From Bifidobacterium tsurumiense (GTDB taxonomy: Bacteria > Actinomycetota > Actinomycetes > Actinomycetales > Bifidobacteriaceae), in assembly GCF_000741765.1 (NCBI RefSeq), contig NZ_JGZU01000006.1:1-63917 (forward strand): a stretch of DNA of 63,917 bases, in the 5' to 3' direction. Positions 45,822 through 55,608 of the stretch are shown in pieces. A program made the position numbers and the translations under genes. Positions within the stretch are counted from its first letter, which is position 1, and the number at the start of each line of letters is the position of its first letter. The notes under the pieces were generated by a model. That model was not told where the DNA came from, did not search any database, and saw nothing but the letters and a program-made list of their open reading frames with translations.

Positions 45822-46943
45822 TTAGCTCAAACGCATCGGGACCAACAAATACCGGTAGTCCATGGATTCATCGGAATCAGATTCCTGCTGTCCATTGAAT
45901 TCAACCGGCTTTACTGCAGTTGTCATCTTCATGCGCACGAATGGCTCGGTGATCGCGCTCAATCCTTCGATAAGATATGCCGGGTTGAAAGCGACAGTAA
46001 TGTCTTCGCCATCCATATCAATATCAAGGATTTCCTTGGCTTGCGCCTCGTCAGAAGCACCTGCGGAAAGCGTGAGTTCCTGGCCGGAGAATTGCATGCG
46101 AATTGCAGCATTGCGTTCGGCCACCAAGGCCATGCGCTTGATTGCGCCGATAAGAACCTGGCGATCGATCACTGCCTGAATAGGGTATTCATCAGCAAAA
46201 AGACGATCAACCGCAGGGAATTCACCGTCGATGAGCTGGGAAGTCGAAACACGACCGGCATTTTCAAAGCCCAAAAGTGATGGCTTATCTGCATCAAAAT
46301 CCAAAACAACATTCTGGTGTTCATCCAAAGAACGAGCCACATCGCGCAACAATGAACCGCGGACCAATGTCACTGTGTTGATATTTGGATCCTGAGGAGT
46401 CCAAGTGAATGATGAACGGGACAGACGGAATCGATCCGTTGAGGTCATAATGACCTTGTCGCCTTCAAATTGAATGCGCACACCGGTAAGTACCGGACGA
46501 TTTTCTTCACGAGAAACGGCTACTCCCGCTTGGGATACGGCTTGCATGAAAGTCGGCGCATCAACTTGACCTAGTTTTGCTGGGATTACTGGCAAATCAG
46601 GGTATTCACTTTGAGGCATGAGTTGCATAGTGAAAGTGGATTTCCCAGACTTGATCGTCAGCGTTGAATCATCGGTGGAAAGATACGTTTTTTCAGCAGG
46701 GAGTGACTTCGTGATATCTGCCAGAAGCTTTCCGAGTACCAGGACACTGCCGGATTCATCGATGCCTGCTTCGATGTGATGACGAGCGGAAATTTCATAG
46801 TTGAATGCGGAAAGTTGCAATTGGCCGTCGATGGCTTCAAGCTGAACTCCTGCAAGAATCGGGTTTGCTGGGCGTGCACCGATAATGCGCGTGGTCCAGG
46901 CTACGGCGTCGGCCAGCGCGGCTGAATTAATTTCGACTTTCAT
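45822..46943 (-). CDS. dnaN: DNA polymerase III beta sliding clamp
   Basis: A 373-374-residue clamp protein with three repeated domains. Recognisable segments are KVEINSAALADAVAWTTRIIGARPANPILAGVQLEA at the start, SREENRPVLTGVRIQFEGDKVIMTSTDRFRLS in domain 2, and the C-terminal YRYLLVPMRL that forms part of the partner-binding surface. Two adjacent ATG codons exist (46946 and 46943); the second is better spaced from GAGGA. It follows the oriC region in the standard dnaA-dnaN arrangement and points left. Confidence 0.97.
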   Translation of the reverse strand: MKVEINSAALADAVAWTTRIIGARPANPILAGVQLEAIDGQLQLSAFNYEISARHHIEAGIDESGSVLVLGKLLADITKSLPAEKTYLSTDDSTLTIKSGKSTFTMQLMPQSEYPDLPVIPAKLGQVDAPTFMQAVSQAGVAVSREENRPVLTGVRIQFEGDKVIMTSTDRFRLSRSSFTWTPQDPNINTVTLVRGSLLRDVARSLDEHQNVVLDFDADKPSLLGFENAGRVSTSQLIDGEFPAVDRLFADEYPIQAVIDRQVLIGAIKRMALVAERNAAIRMQFSGQELTLSAGASDEAQAKEILDIDMDGEDITVAFNPAYLIEGLSAITEPFVRMKMTTAVKPVEFNGQQESDSDESMDYRYLLVPMRLS

Positions 46944-47080
46944 CATGTCCTCATTTCGCGTGGTTATCTGATGGTTTATTGTAGCCGGACGTTTGCGGTG
47001 CTTCGTTTGTGTTGTGGTCGAAGGTGTTATTACGGCGATGGTTATCTATTAAAAGAGTAAGTAGTCGTCATAATAAAGCC

Positions 47081-47323
47081 TGTGGATAGTGTGGATAACA
47101 GAGCTCAGAGTTTGGGGCGGTTGAGCTCAGGACGGTTTTGTTTATGTGGATAACTATCTCATAGTATGTGGGTAAGTGCTTGAGTTATACACATGCGAGT
47201 TGTCGAAAAAATGTTTTCCACAAAAAGTGAAGAGTCATACACGTGTTGTCCACATTGAGATTGTGTGTCATCCACGAGTTATTCGCAGGCTTTACCCACA
47301 TTTGTGAATAACACTGTGGATAA
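47081..47323. other. oriC: Main oriC DnaA-box cluster between dnaN and dnaA
   Basis: At least eight DnaA-box-like 9-mers: perfect TGTGGATAA at 47090-47098, 47155-47163 and 47315-47323, and near-matches at 47081-47089 (tgtggatag), 47177-47185 (tgtgggtaa), 47195-47203 (ttatacaca), 47246-47254 (ttgtccaca) and 47292-47300 (ttacccaca). Both orientations occur. Genes run away from this area on both sides. The remaining gap 47324-47993 is moderately AT-rich and shows no gene; it may hold the unwinding element. Confidence 0.85.
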
Positions 47324-47993
47324 CTTTTCTTCAAACTGATTGATGATATCGGAGTGTCGCTCAGGAGAATCGCGCTCAGAAACGAAAAATGGGCGTTTTT
47401 CGTCTTCAGAAAGCCATGAGACGGATGGCTCTGATTTCTCTAATTTCTCGGATAGCTGGATTCATTTCAGAAAGCGTTTTGGACAATTTTGGGTATGAGC
47501 ACATCAGATAGAAGGTATGGCTCAATATTGATCACCAAAGAGCTTGGATTGAGCGTTTGTCTCTTGTAGGGTTTCTTCGATGGCGTGTTTGTTTCATTCT
47601 CACGGACAGTTTGATTCCTGAATTCTAGGCTTGATTCAAGCGTTGCCATCACCCTTTGAGTACAAATGGCATTTGTACGAATGACTTTTATAGATTACTT
47701 TAAAGCATTACTTAAATTGGCTTTGTGGTCGCAGTTATCTTCATGATCGCAGTTATGTAGGAGTTTATGCGAAGTTGCGACCTAATTCACGATCTATTTG
47801 GCAAATAGGAATGCGGATTGGGCGGCATTCAGCAATGGCGATATGCAGAAATATTAAAGGGTGGGGTTAAAGCAAGGAATGCCCAATCGAGATATTCCAG
47901 AACTGTGCTCGAGATAGCCGATGAGGGCAATACCAATATCGGCAAGGCAATAATAAACCTATATCTCTTCCCGATTCAGCTACAGAAATGCAA

Positions 47994-49799
47994 TTAATCC
48001 TGACGCCTTGGATTTTGCTTCAACTGCACAGTTAGTTCCATCACGTAGTTATAGATCTCCTGCTTTTCCTGCATCTCATTGCTAATGCGGGTATAGGCAT
48101 GCATAACCGTGGTGTGATCGCGTCCGCCAAAAACTTCACCGATATCGACCAGGCTCATACTAGTCATTTCACGAGCCAGATACATGGAAACCTGGCGAGC
48201 CATGGCAACGTTTTTCGTCCTGGAACGGCCAACCAGGTCATCAAAAGTGAGATGGAAATACTTGGCTACCTGACCGATAATGTCCGTTGGCTTGATTTCA
48301 ACATCCGTGGAGAAGAAATCTTGCAAAGTCTGCTCTGCCTGCGCACGGCTTACCGGCTGATTGCTCAGCGAAGCAATAGCGGTGACGCGGTTCAATGCAC
48401 CTTCGAGTTCACGAATATTTTCAGTGAACCGTTCGGCAATCAAATCCAGCACATCATTAGGGATATTGCTGTGATTCATCGAAGCCATCATGCGCAAAAT
48501 AGCGATGCGAGTCTCAAGATCCGGCGGCTTGACGTCAACGGTCAATCCGGATTCGAATCGAGAAATAAGCCTTGCTTCAAAGCCCTTCAAGTTTTTCGGT
48601 GCAACGTCAGATGCAATCACGATACGCTTATTGGCTTGATACAAAGCATTAAACGTATGGAAGAACTGCTCGAGCGTGGATTCCTTGCCGCCAAGGAACT
48701 GGATATCGTCGATAAGAAGAACGTCAACTTCACGGTAACGACGATTGAAATCTGCGATCAGACCCTGACTCTTGTTCGGCGTCTGCAAAGCTTCAATGAA
48801 TTCATTTGTGAATTCCTCGCTGGTGACGTACCGGACTTTGAGATTATGATCTCTGACAAGTGCATAGTTGCCGATGGCATTGAGCAAATGCGTTTTGCCC
48901 AATCCGGAGCCGCCATAAATACACAAAGGATTGAAATCACGACCAGAACCCTCTGCCACGGCCAATGCGACAGTTCTTGCAAAACGATTTGAATCTCCAG
49001 GAACGAAGGTATCGAAGGTCGCATTCGTATTCAGATGAGTTTTCGGATCCAGAGCTGCCTTATATGTATTGGCTGAGAATTGCTGATCCGCAGATCCTGA
49101 TGAATTCGGAGCCGCATTGCGTTGTGAACCGGGTTGGGTTTCATGAGTTGCGGAGGGATATGAATTATCCGAATACGGGTAGTCGCTATACGAATCGTGA
49201 TATTGCTCTGCAGAATTTACAGAATTTACATTCTGATTTGGATACGGCTGATACGCACTATTTTCAGGTGCGGATTGATATCCCGAAGTTCGATTTGACT
49301 GAATCTCGGGTACTTCCTGAGAATAAGCACTGGAAATAGGGCGTTCCGCTGAGCCAGAACCTGCCCTTTCATCTCGATTTTGAGGCATCGAGGTTGGGGC
49401 ACTATCAAAAGCGTTGAAATCCGAACCTGTCTGAAGATCATTCGGATTGGAATTGGTATCTATACGAGTATCTGTGACCGGAGATTGTTGTGAAACAGTC
49501 TCGTCTGAAACCATAGGTTCCGCAGGCGGGATGATCTTGAACGCTGGGAACATATCTTGCCCAGTTGTCATCTTCAAAGCCGCGGCCAAAAATGAGCTCA
49601 ATTGACCTTGCAAAGCCTGCTGCGCAGAGGGGTTGGTCACACAGAGCACAATGGTGGTGCCAAAAATAGCCTCGGGACTAACTCCCTCAAACCAACCTTT
49701 GTCTCTCGCGGTCAATGAGTTATTGCTTCTGAGTATGCGGAGGGTATCGGCCCAGACCAAGGCAGCTTGCGTACCGGGATCATTCGGCTCACTTGCCAT
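47994..49799 (-). CDS. dnaA: Chromosomal replication initiator protein DnaA
   Basis: A 601-residue initiator, longer than average because of a ~150-residue Ser/Asn/Gln/Tyr-rich domain II (about 110-260). Domain I is at the N-terminus (about 10-85). Domain III has the AAA+ Walker A GGSGLGKTHLLNAIG (about 295) and Walker B VLLIDDIQFLGGKE. Domain IV has the DNA-binding signature MARQVSMYLAREMTSMSLVDIGEVFGGRDHTTVMHA. It binds the 9-mers in the flanking non-coding regions to open the origin. It is divergent from rpmH. Confidence 0.97.
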   Translation of the reverse strand: MASEPNDPGTQAALVWADTLRILRSNNSLTARDKGWFEGVSPEAIFGTTIVLCVTNPSAQQALQGQLSSFLAAALKMTTGQDMFPAFKIIPPAEPMVSDETVSQQSPVTDTRIDTNSNPNDLQTGSDFNAFDSAPTSMPQNRDERAGSGSAERPISSAYSQEVPEIQSNRTSGYQSAPENSAYQPYPNQNVNSVNSAEQYHDSYSDYPYSDNSYPSATHETQPGSQRNAAPNSSGSADQQFSANTYKAALDPKTHLNTNATFDTFVPGDSNRFARTVALAVAEGSGRDFNPLCIYGGSGLGKTHLLNAIGNYALVRDHNLKVRYVTSEEFTNEFIEALQTPNKSQGLIADFNRRYREVDVLLIDDIQFLGGKESTLEQFFHTFNALYQANKRIVIASDVAPKNLKGFEARLISRFESGLTVDVKPPDLETRIAILRMMASMNHSNIPNDVLDLIAERFTENIRELEGALNRVTAIASLSNQPVSRAQAEQTLQDFFSTDVEIKPTDIIGQVAKYFHLTFDDLVGRSRTKNVAMARQVSMYLAREMTSMSLVDIGEVFGGRDHTTVMHAYTRISNEMQEKQEIYNYVMELTVQLKQNPRRQD

Positions 49800-49898
49800 A
49801 GGGGCTCCTTTCCTCCCGCATTATCAGCATGCATTCAACTAGTCATTCTTATGCTCAATGTTTCTACGGTAGAACATTCTTACTCCCAAAATGCGAAG

Positions 49899-49963
49899 TT
49901 ATCCACGGGCTCGCGTGTTGAAATAGCTCAAATGTGAATAACACGCATGTAATTTGTGGATAA
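49899..49963. promoter_or_regulatory. DnaA boxes upstream of dnaA
   Basis: Three 9-mers: ttatccacg (49899-49907), tgtgaataa (49933-49941) and tgtggataa (49955-49963), in the dnaA-rpmH divergent region. They fit autoregulation of dnaA or a second half of a bipartite origin. The rest of 49800-50143 is AT-rich and non-coding. Confidence 0.65.
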
Positions 49964-50054
49964 CTAAAATGCCGATAACAGGCAGAATATCAACGTTTAC
50001 GGCTTCACCATGTATATATGAGTTGTGTAAATATGTCAAATATTCAATGTTTTT

Positions 50055-50083
50055 TTGACTTCGGGTATGGGTAAGAGTACTTT
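50055..50083 (+). promoter_or_regulatory. Putative rpmH promoter
   Basis: TTGACT at 50055-50060 and TACTTT at 50078-50083 with a 17-base spacer, about 60 bases before the rpmH start. The -35 is good and the -10 is weak. Confidence 0.45.
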
Positions 50084-50143
50084 GGTATAGCTTGACTCAT
50101 GAGGAGCCGTGCTTTCGCATGGCAAAAAACGGGAGCGTTAACT

Positions 50144-50278
50144 ATGAAGAGGACATTCCAGCCTAACAACCGTCGTCGTCACATGAAGCACGGGTTCCGC
50201 GTTCGCATGCGTACTCGTTCTGGACGTGCGATCATCAACCGTCGTCGTGGCAAGGGTCGCAAGTCCCTTTCCGCCTGA
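50144..50278 (+). CDS. rpmH: 50S ribosomal protein L34
   Basis: A 44-residue, highly basic protein beginning [19 protein letters not shown] and ending [12 protein letters not shown], the full L34 signature. It is a component of the large ribosomal subunit. It is the first gene of the rightward rpmH-rnpA-yidD-yidC run and lies 17 bases before rnpA. Confidence 0.97.
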   Translation: MKRTFQPNNRRRHMKHGFRVRMRTRSGRAIINRRRGKGRKSLSA

Positions 50279-50295
50279 TTTACGGCGCCATAGAC

Positions 50296-50892
50296 GTGGA
50301 GCGGCTAAAGAGCCATCGCGATTTCGTCGCTGTGCTCAAACGTCGTAGACGTGTATCTGATCGGGATATTGTCGTACATTTTGTTGTGCATGACAATCCC
50401 CAAGCGGATACTCGTATGCGAGGGGCTCAGCGACGGATCGGGTTGGCAGTATCCAAAGCAGTGGGTAATGCCGTGGTGAGGAATACCGTGAAGCGTCGAT
50501 TTCGTGTACTCGCTCGAGAATATGAGGATGCGTTGCCACGATATTGTGATGTGGTAATGCGAGCGAAACCTAGTGCAGCCAGTGCAGATTTCCAGGCATT
50601 GGATCACCAAGTAGAGTCGCTGTTTAGCAAAATCAGTGCAAAACAGCAGTTTCAAGCAGTGAATTCGTCTCATGTGAACGAGAATTCTGCTGCTCACGTT
50701 GTTGATAATTCCGGAAATTTCGCAGAGAAGCCGACTGCAATCGTCTCAAACGATATTCGGAATGAGATGTTCAATGAACGTGTTGCTCAACGCTCCGATG
50801 CGAGTAGTGAGTTGGTGAGTGATTCGGAAAGCTATTCCGCAGGTAATGAGATTCATGCTGAATACGATGCGAGCAAGGATTTGATCTCGTGA
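50296..50892 (+). CDS. rnpA: Ribonuclease P protein component, with C-terminal extension
   Basis: A 198-residue protein. The first ~115 residues are a normal RnpA with the signature [31 protein letters not shown], which helps the RNase P RNA bind pre-tRNA. The remaining ~80 residues are an acidic Ser/Asn-rich tail absent from typical RnpA (about 110-125 residues). The start is the GTG at 50296. Its stop overlaps the yidD start (GTGA), indicating coupled translation. Confidence 0.93.
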   Translation: MERLKSHRDFVAVLKRRRRVSDRDIVVHFVVHDNPQADTRMRGAQRRIGLAVSKAVGNAVVRNTVKRRFRVLAREYEDALPRYCDVVMRAKPSAASADFQALDHQVESLFSKISAKQQFQAVNSSHVNENSAAHVVDNSGNFAEKPTAIVSNDIRNEMFNERVAQRSDASSELVSDSESYSAGNEIHAEYDASKDLIS

Positions 50893-51209
50893 ACTCGCAT
50901 TCATTGGTTGCTCGAGGTTTCCTGCGTGCTATCCGCTGGTACCAGCGCGAAATCTCTTCGAAGACTCCTGCACGGTGTAGATATTATCCTACTTGTTCTC
51001 GTTATGCAGCTGAGGCAATAGATAGATACGGAGCATTCCGCGGCGGAGTGCTGGCGATATTGAGATTACTGCGATGCAGGCCTTGGAGTCGTGGAGGGAT
51101 CGATGACGTACCTCAACGATATTCAGTTTTTTACCGATTTTCTTGGTCGCGTGCTCATGAAGAGCCTCGATTGACACCGTTAGAACCCCGTACAGAGGAG
51201 ACTGTGTGA
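50889..51209 (+). CDS. yidD: Membrane protein insertion efficiency factor YidD
   Basis: A 106-residue YidD-family protein. The signature [39 protein letters not shown] with its paired cysteines is followed by [23 protein letters not shown]. It is a small membrane-associated factor that assists YidC-dependent insertion. It starts at a GTG overlapping the rnpA stop and ends directly before the yidC ATG, so the genes form one operon. Confidence 0.95.
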   Translation: MNSHSLVARGFLRAIRWYQREISSKTPARCRYYPTCSRYAAEAIDRYGAFRGGVLAILRLLRCRPWSRGGIDDVPQRYSVFYRFSWSRAHEEPRLTPLEPRTEETV

Positions 51210-52211
51210 ATGAGTAACGAATTTCTGTTGGATAGAGGATTCTGGGGCTGGCTCTACAAGCTCCTGACGCCGGTTGAATGGCTCATGACTCAGGTCATGG
51301 TGCTGTTTCATAAGTTCTTGGTTTTCATTGGCATGGACTCCATTGGCTTTTCGTGGGTGCTTTCGATCATCTTCCTAGTGCTGGTCGTACATGCATGTAT
51401 TCTGCCGATTTTTATTCGACAGATGCTTTCGATGAGAAAAATGCAGGCACTTCAGCCTAAGATCAAGCGTATTCAGAACAAATATAAAGGTAAGACTGAT
51501 CAGGCGAGCAAAGAGGCGCAAAGCCGTGAAATGATGAAACTGTATCAGGATAATAATGCGAATCCTATGGGATCGTGTTTACCTATGCTGATCCAGGGTC
51601 CTGTCTTTATGTGCATGTTCTATGTGCTCTCCGCTATACCTTATATTGCACAAGGTAAGCGAGATCCTTTGGGAGCTTTCGATCAAGCGACGGCACAGGA
51701 ATTCGCCAAGACTGAAGTATTCGGAGTCGGAGTAACCACTAACTTCGTTTCTGCTGATACTGCAGGAAAGATCGTTATAGGCATTTTCGTGCTTTTGATG
51801 TGTGCCGCTATGTGGTACATGCAGTTCAACAACATGCGCAAGAACCTTCCTCGCGAATCTATGGAAGGTTCTCAGTACAAGATGCAGCAGGCGATGACTT
51901 GGATCTTTCCTGTGATGTACATCTTCTCCGGTGTGAGCTTCCCATTTGCAGTGCTGGTGTATTGGTTGACCAATAACGTTGCCAATTTGGCGCGTTCTAT
52001 TTGGCAGATTCGTACTTTCCCAACGCCAGGTTCCCCTGCTGCTGAGGAAAAAGCCGTTCGTGATCATGAAAATGAAAATAAGCGTCGTGCTCGTGAAGGC
52101 CAGATCTCTCTTGAAGAAGAGCAGCTTATTCAGGCAAAGAAAGAAGCCGAAGAGCGTTCGACTCAGGGATATCAGCGTAAGCAACCTGTAAGAAAACGTC
52201 GTAAGAAATAG
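51210..52211 (+). CDS. yidC: Membrane protein insertase YidC/Oxa1
   Basis: A 333-residue insertase of the Gram-positive/actinobacterial type without the large periplasmic domain. TM1 is near residues 10-50 and TM2 near 52-70. The cytoplasmic helical hairpin RKMQALQPKIKRIQNKYKGKTDQASKEAQSREMMKLYQDN is the conserved C1 loop, followed by NPMGSCLPMLIQGPVFMCMFYVL and further segments with VYWLTNNVANL. The basic tail ends RKQPVRKRRKK. GAGGAG lies 10-15 bases upstream of the ATG. A hairpin with a parS-like loop follows. Confidence 0.96.
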   Translation: MSNEFLLDRGFWGWLYKLLTPVEWLMTQVMVLFHKFLVFIGMDSIGFSWVLSIIFLVLVVHACILPIFIRQMLSMRKMQALQPKIKRIQNKYKGKTDQASKEAQSREMMKLYQDNNANPMGSCLPMLIQGPVFMCMFYVLSAIPYIAQGKRDPLGAFDQATAQEFAKTEVFGVGVTTNFVSADTAGKIVIGIFVLLMCAAMWYMQFNNMRKNLPRESMEGSQYKMQQAMTWIFPVMYIFSGVSFPFAVLVYWLTNNVANLARSIWQIRTFPTPGSPAAEEKAVRDHENENKRRAREGQISLEEEQLIQAKKEAEERSTQGYQRKQPVRKRRKK

Positions 52212-52225
52212 TGCGTTGTTTTCAA

Positions 52226-52259
52226 TGTGGCGAATGTTTCACGTGGAACATTCGCCACA
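52226..52259 (+). terminator. yidC terminator hairpin with an embedded parS-like sequence
   Basis: Perfect 13-base arms tgtggcgaatgtt (52226-52238) and aacattcgccaca (52247-52259). The centre, 52235-52250, reads tgtttcacgtggaaca, one mismatch from the parS palindrome. The hairpin could be both terminator and ParB site. Confidence 0.75.
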
Positions 52260-52391
52260 CTTGCAACTATAAATGAATACCGAACTTGTTCATCGTATGG
52301 ATTCAGCCATAGAATGAACGCAGTGAAATTATTTATGCATTGAATACATAAATGCCGTCGAGAAGACGGTGTTTATATCAAGGAGTGTGAC

Positions 52392-52925
52392 ATGTCCCAG
52401 GTCGACGAAAAGACGATTGATCAGCTCAATGAGGAGGCTGATATCGCTGCCGATTATTTGGAAGGTCTGCTCGATATCGTGGATTATGAAGGCGATATTG
52501 AGATGGGTGTTCGAAATAATCGCCCAATGGTACAAATCGTTGCAGATGATGATTCTGATATTAAGCATCTGATTGGTCGCGATGGGGAAGTTGTTGATGC
52601 TTTACAACAGCTGACAAGACTCGCTGTTCAGCAGAAGACCGGTGATCGTTCCCATTTGATTGTGGATGTAGACGGATTCCTTAAGCGTAAGCGCATGCAT
52701 TTACGCAACCTCGCACTTGATGCAATTGACGAGGCTCGTGAAACCGGTGAAGTCGTTAATCTTGAGCCGATGAATTCCTTTGAACGTAAGGTTGTTCATG
52801 ATCTGGTACGCGAAGAGGGATTGAAATCTCGTTCTCACGGAGAAGAGCCTAATCGTTACGTGAGCGTTTATATGCGTGCCAATGTTGATGACGATGTTGT
52901 TGATGAGGATGAAGTCGAAGAATAA
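52392..52925 (+). CDS. khpB: Jag/KhpB-type RNA-binding protein (KH-R3H)
   Basis: A 177-residue protein with a KH domain (about 45-110, IKHLIGRDGEVVDALQQLTRLAVQQ) and a C-terminal R3H domain (about 115-170, FERKVVHDLVRE...RSHGEEPNRYVSVY). The N-terminal Jag-N domain of firmicute homologues is replaced by a short acidic helix. The family binds RNA and influences cell division and envelope functions; the gene classically follows yidC. AAGGAG lies seven bases upstream of the ATG. The acidic C-terminus is DDDVVDEDEVEE. Confidence 0.93.
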   Translation: MSQVDEKTIDQLNEEADIAADYLEGLLDIVDYEGDIEMGVRNNRPMVQIVADDDSDIKHLIGRDGEVVDALQQLTRLAVQQKTGDRSHLIVDVDGFLKRKRMHLRNLALDAIDEARETGEVVNLEPMNSFERKVVHDLVREEGLKSRSHGEEPNRYVSVYMRANVDDDVVDEDEVEE

Positions 52926-53195
52926 TGTGGCGATTTGCCAACACGTTGAGACGTTTGAGATTTGTATCCTTGACCTCTTTCTCTCGTTTCATCGGAATTG
53001 GTGAATAACTGATTATTTGTTCTCAGATTTGACTGGTGTGTTGCAAATGAGCAGCACACCAGTTTTGTATATTTGGAACTTTGACCGTGAATAGGGTAGG
53101 GCATATGGATTTTGACATATGACATTTCATGTTTTGTGTACGAGAAGACATATGTGCATGAATTCCCTGCGGTTTGATCCAATACGTTTTCTGAT

Positions 53196-53211
53196 TGTTT
53201 CACGTGAAACA
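53196..53211. other. parS: parS site
   Basis: Perfect 16-base palindrome tgtttcacgtgaaaca, the consensus ParB-binding site. This is the first of three perfect copies between khpB and rsmG. Confidence 0.93.
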
Positions 53212-53777
53212 TGGAATTGAACTCAATTTTCCGTCGCCCTGAAATGCAATGTGATGTTAAAACGAGTTAATGAATTGTGATTGATTTATGTGACCTACGT
53301 TGATGTCAAAGTCAGATTCGATTTGAGTGTTTTGACCATGTCTTATTGTTATCTACTCAAACCTGCCGATTCCAAAATTCAGCGATTTGGAACAAGGTAA
53401 TATGTCACTGGTAGACAGAATTTCAGTACGTCATAGTGAAGATTTTCGACTGTCATAATCGAACGTCTTTGTTTTCAGTTGTATTTTGTACCACTTCTTT
53501 TCTTCGAGTCTAAATGACATGGTGCAATCTCATTGATTTAATTTCATGAAGTTTGTTGACAAGGTATTTCGGCACCAGAGATGGCTATGTGTTATGAAAC
53601 CGCGAATATGCCTTGCAATAATGCTTACCAACATAATTTCATATGGCTAAGTTTGGACACAATTATTGTGGAGACTATATTCCAAATTGGAATGTCGTCG
53701 TTTTAAGAATTTCCATAGGCATGTCAAGTCAATGATTTATATGTTCAAAAGAGTTGAGTCAGTATATGAATAGAGAG

Positions 53778-53793
53778 TGTTTCACGTGAAACA
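53778..53793. other. parS: parS site
   Basis: Perfect tgtttcacgtgaaaca, 582 bases from the previous copy. Confidence 0.93.
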
Positions 53794-53968
53794 AGGTTGA
53801 CGTATCGACGGTAGAATGAATAAATTCTTGTGCCCGTGCTTGTGCTTGTGCTTGTGTCAGAGCTAGAGCGAGCATGTCCTCTCCATTTTCAGAATTGCCT
53901 TCTACACACCCAACTCGATATATATCTGAATATCTGTTTAATAAAATCGATATTGATTCGCCGACCGT

Positions 53969-53984
53969 TGTTTCACGTGAAACA
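53969..53984. other. parS: parS site in a 24-base palindrome
   Basis: Perfect tgtttcacgtgaaaca whose symmetry extends outward to ccgt...acgg (53965-53988), giving a 24-base perfect palindrome. Confidence 0.93.
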
Positions 53985-54657
53985 ACGGTGCGCTTGTCCA
54001 CCTTTTCGGCGTAGCTCATGTATCTGTATCTTAATACATTGGTTCTATTCGACATCTTGATTTATGAGATTTGGATAATCTTTCAGATGCAAAGATGAAT
54101 GGACTCGAGCAGGGGAGATGTTGGCATTGACTGCAGAACGTATTTGACAGTGATGCTCAAGAAAAATTAATGAGTAATCCTTAAAAACTAAGCATAATTA
54201 CATACGAATCATCAACAAATATTTGTAGGTAAATACGAACCATCATATTTGGATGGTGAATGTAAAGAATGCAGTATGGAATTACTTCTGATTTAGTATT
54301 GGTAGTGTTATATAGTTCATGCAATGGAACCCTGCCTGACCATGGTGTAGCGTTGAGGTTCTTCCTAAAGATTTCAACTAATTCGGAATGCATCTAGATA
54401 ACATTGGTATCCATTCATAGGCAGTGAACCAGAAGCTTGCGAAAGAGATTAGTAAAATATAAGAGCTGATCAACTGACGCTTTATCGAGTAAATTGGAGA
54501 TCCTATATTTCCGTTTTCCATAAATCTGTAATTGCAACTCAGAAAACGGATCATACTTAATCATCTATGTAACTAAATTTCAATGCTCTTACTGTTTCCC
54601 GCGTCTGTCGTACAAACACAGTGTAAGGTTGTACAAGGCTAGAAAGGAACTAAGGAT

Positions 54658-55320
54658 ATGGACGCTCTTGAAGGATCGCCAGTATTGGAAGAAGTGCTAG
54701 GTGATGCCCTTCCTCAGCTTGAATTGTTTCACGTGAAACTTGCTAAGGAAGGTGAGCCTCGAGGAATAATAGGACCTCGAGATGTTGATATCATTTGGGA
54801 ACGCCATATTTTGAATTCAGCAGCTATTGTCCCATTTATTCGAGAAGCAGTTGAGAAAGAACAGTTCAAGACCATTGCAGACGTGGGTAGTGGTGGCGGT
54901 TTTCCTGGTATCGTTGCTGCGGCATGTCTTCCCAATTGCGAATTTACTCTCATAGAACCTATGGAACGGCGAACCGAATGGTTAGCTGAGTGTTCAGAAG
55001 AGATGGGACTTAACAACGTCACTATATTTCGTGGTCGCTCTGATGAAATGATAGAACAGATCAAACATCGCCGACATCATCCATTTGCCGCTGTGACTTG
55101 TAGAGCGGTTGCGCCGATGACAAAGCTTGCAGGATGGACATTGCCTTTGTTGAAAACCAGAGGAAAGCTTGTTGCATTGAAGGGTAAGTCTGCTCCCAAT
55201 GAGATAGAAAAGGCCTCGAAGCAAATTCGTCAGTATCACGGATATGGTGCAAAGGTGTCAGAGGCGGAGGTTGGTCCAGGTCTCCAATCCACTTTTGTGG
55301 TCACTGTTGAACGTCGCTAG
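54658..55320 (+). CDS. rsmG: 16S rRNA m7G527 methyltransferase RsmG (GidB)
   Basis: A 220-residue methyltransferase that modifies G527 of 16S rRNA using S-adenosylmethionine. The SAM-binding loop [14 protein letters not shown] is at about 75-88, preceded by the [16 protein letters not shown] motif and followed by [14 protein letters not shown] and the VTCRAVAPM segment. AGAAAGGAAC lies about 10 bases upstream of the ATG. The coding sequence contains a near-perfect parS at 54725-54740. It is the usual upstream neighbour of parA-parB. Confidence 0.96.
   Translation: MDALEGSPVLEEVLGDALPQLELFHVKLAKEGEPRGIIGPRDVDIIWERHILNSAAIVPFIREAVEKEQFKTIADVGSGGGFPGIVAAACLPNCEFTLIEPMERRTEWLAECSEEMGLNNVTIFRGRSDEMIEQIKHRRHHPFAAVTCRAVAPMTKLAGWTLPLLKTRGKLVALKGKSAPNEIEKASKQIRQYHGYGAKVSEAEVGPGLQSTFVVTVERR
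54725..54740. other. parS: parS-like site inside rsmG
   Basis: tgtttcacgtgaaact: 15 of 16 positions match parS, embedded in the rsmG coding sequence at the LFHVKL codons. Confidence 0.8.
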
Positions 55321-55341
55321 ACTGGTGCATAAATTTGAGAG

Positions 55342-55505
55342 TTATACACAATTTTGGAAGTTCAGAAAAGTTATCCACAACTTATTCCCTCTGAAAGTGG
55401 ATATTCTCGAAGCATTGAAAAATAAGCGTTTCAAGATCACAACAAAACGGATTATCCACCACTTGCAAAGGAGTTATACACAGTTATCCACATTTTTGTG
55501 TATAA
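55342..55505. promoter_or_regulatory. DnaA-box cluster between rsmG and parA
   Basis: Six DnaA-box-like 9-mers in 164 bases: ttatacaca (55342-55350), ttatccaca (55371-55379), ttatccacc (55452-55460), ttatacaca (55474-55482), ttatccaca (55484-55492) and, reversed, tgtgtataa (55497-55505). Two match the consensus perfectly. The 288-base gap has no gene. Confidence 0.75.
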
Positions 55506-55608
55506 CTCATTTGCATGTCCAGTGCGATGATAAAACTGGAACAATCACCGCCGAAATTGAGAAGCTAGATCGTAGTGTGCGACTGGCGCAATCGTCCAAA
55601 GGGGTCGA

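Larger units (their letters stand above)
52926..54657. other. 1.7 kb AT-rich non-coding region with parS sites
   Basis: No convincing gene between khpB and rsmG. Short ORFs (for example 53759-54055 and 54181-54393, minus) have no ribosome binding site or family resemblance. The stretch is visibly richer in A and T than its neighbours and contains three perfect parS palindromes listed separately. It probably serves as the centromere-like segregation region. Confidence 0.7.

Noticed and set aside
54181..54393. A 70-codon minus-strand ORF in the AT-rich gap
   Set aside because: No ribosome binding site, no recognisable motif, and the chance of open frames is raised in AT-rich sequence.
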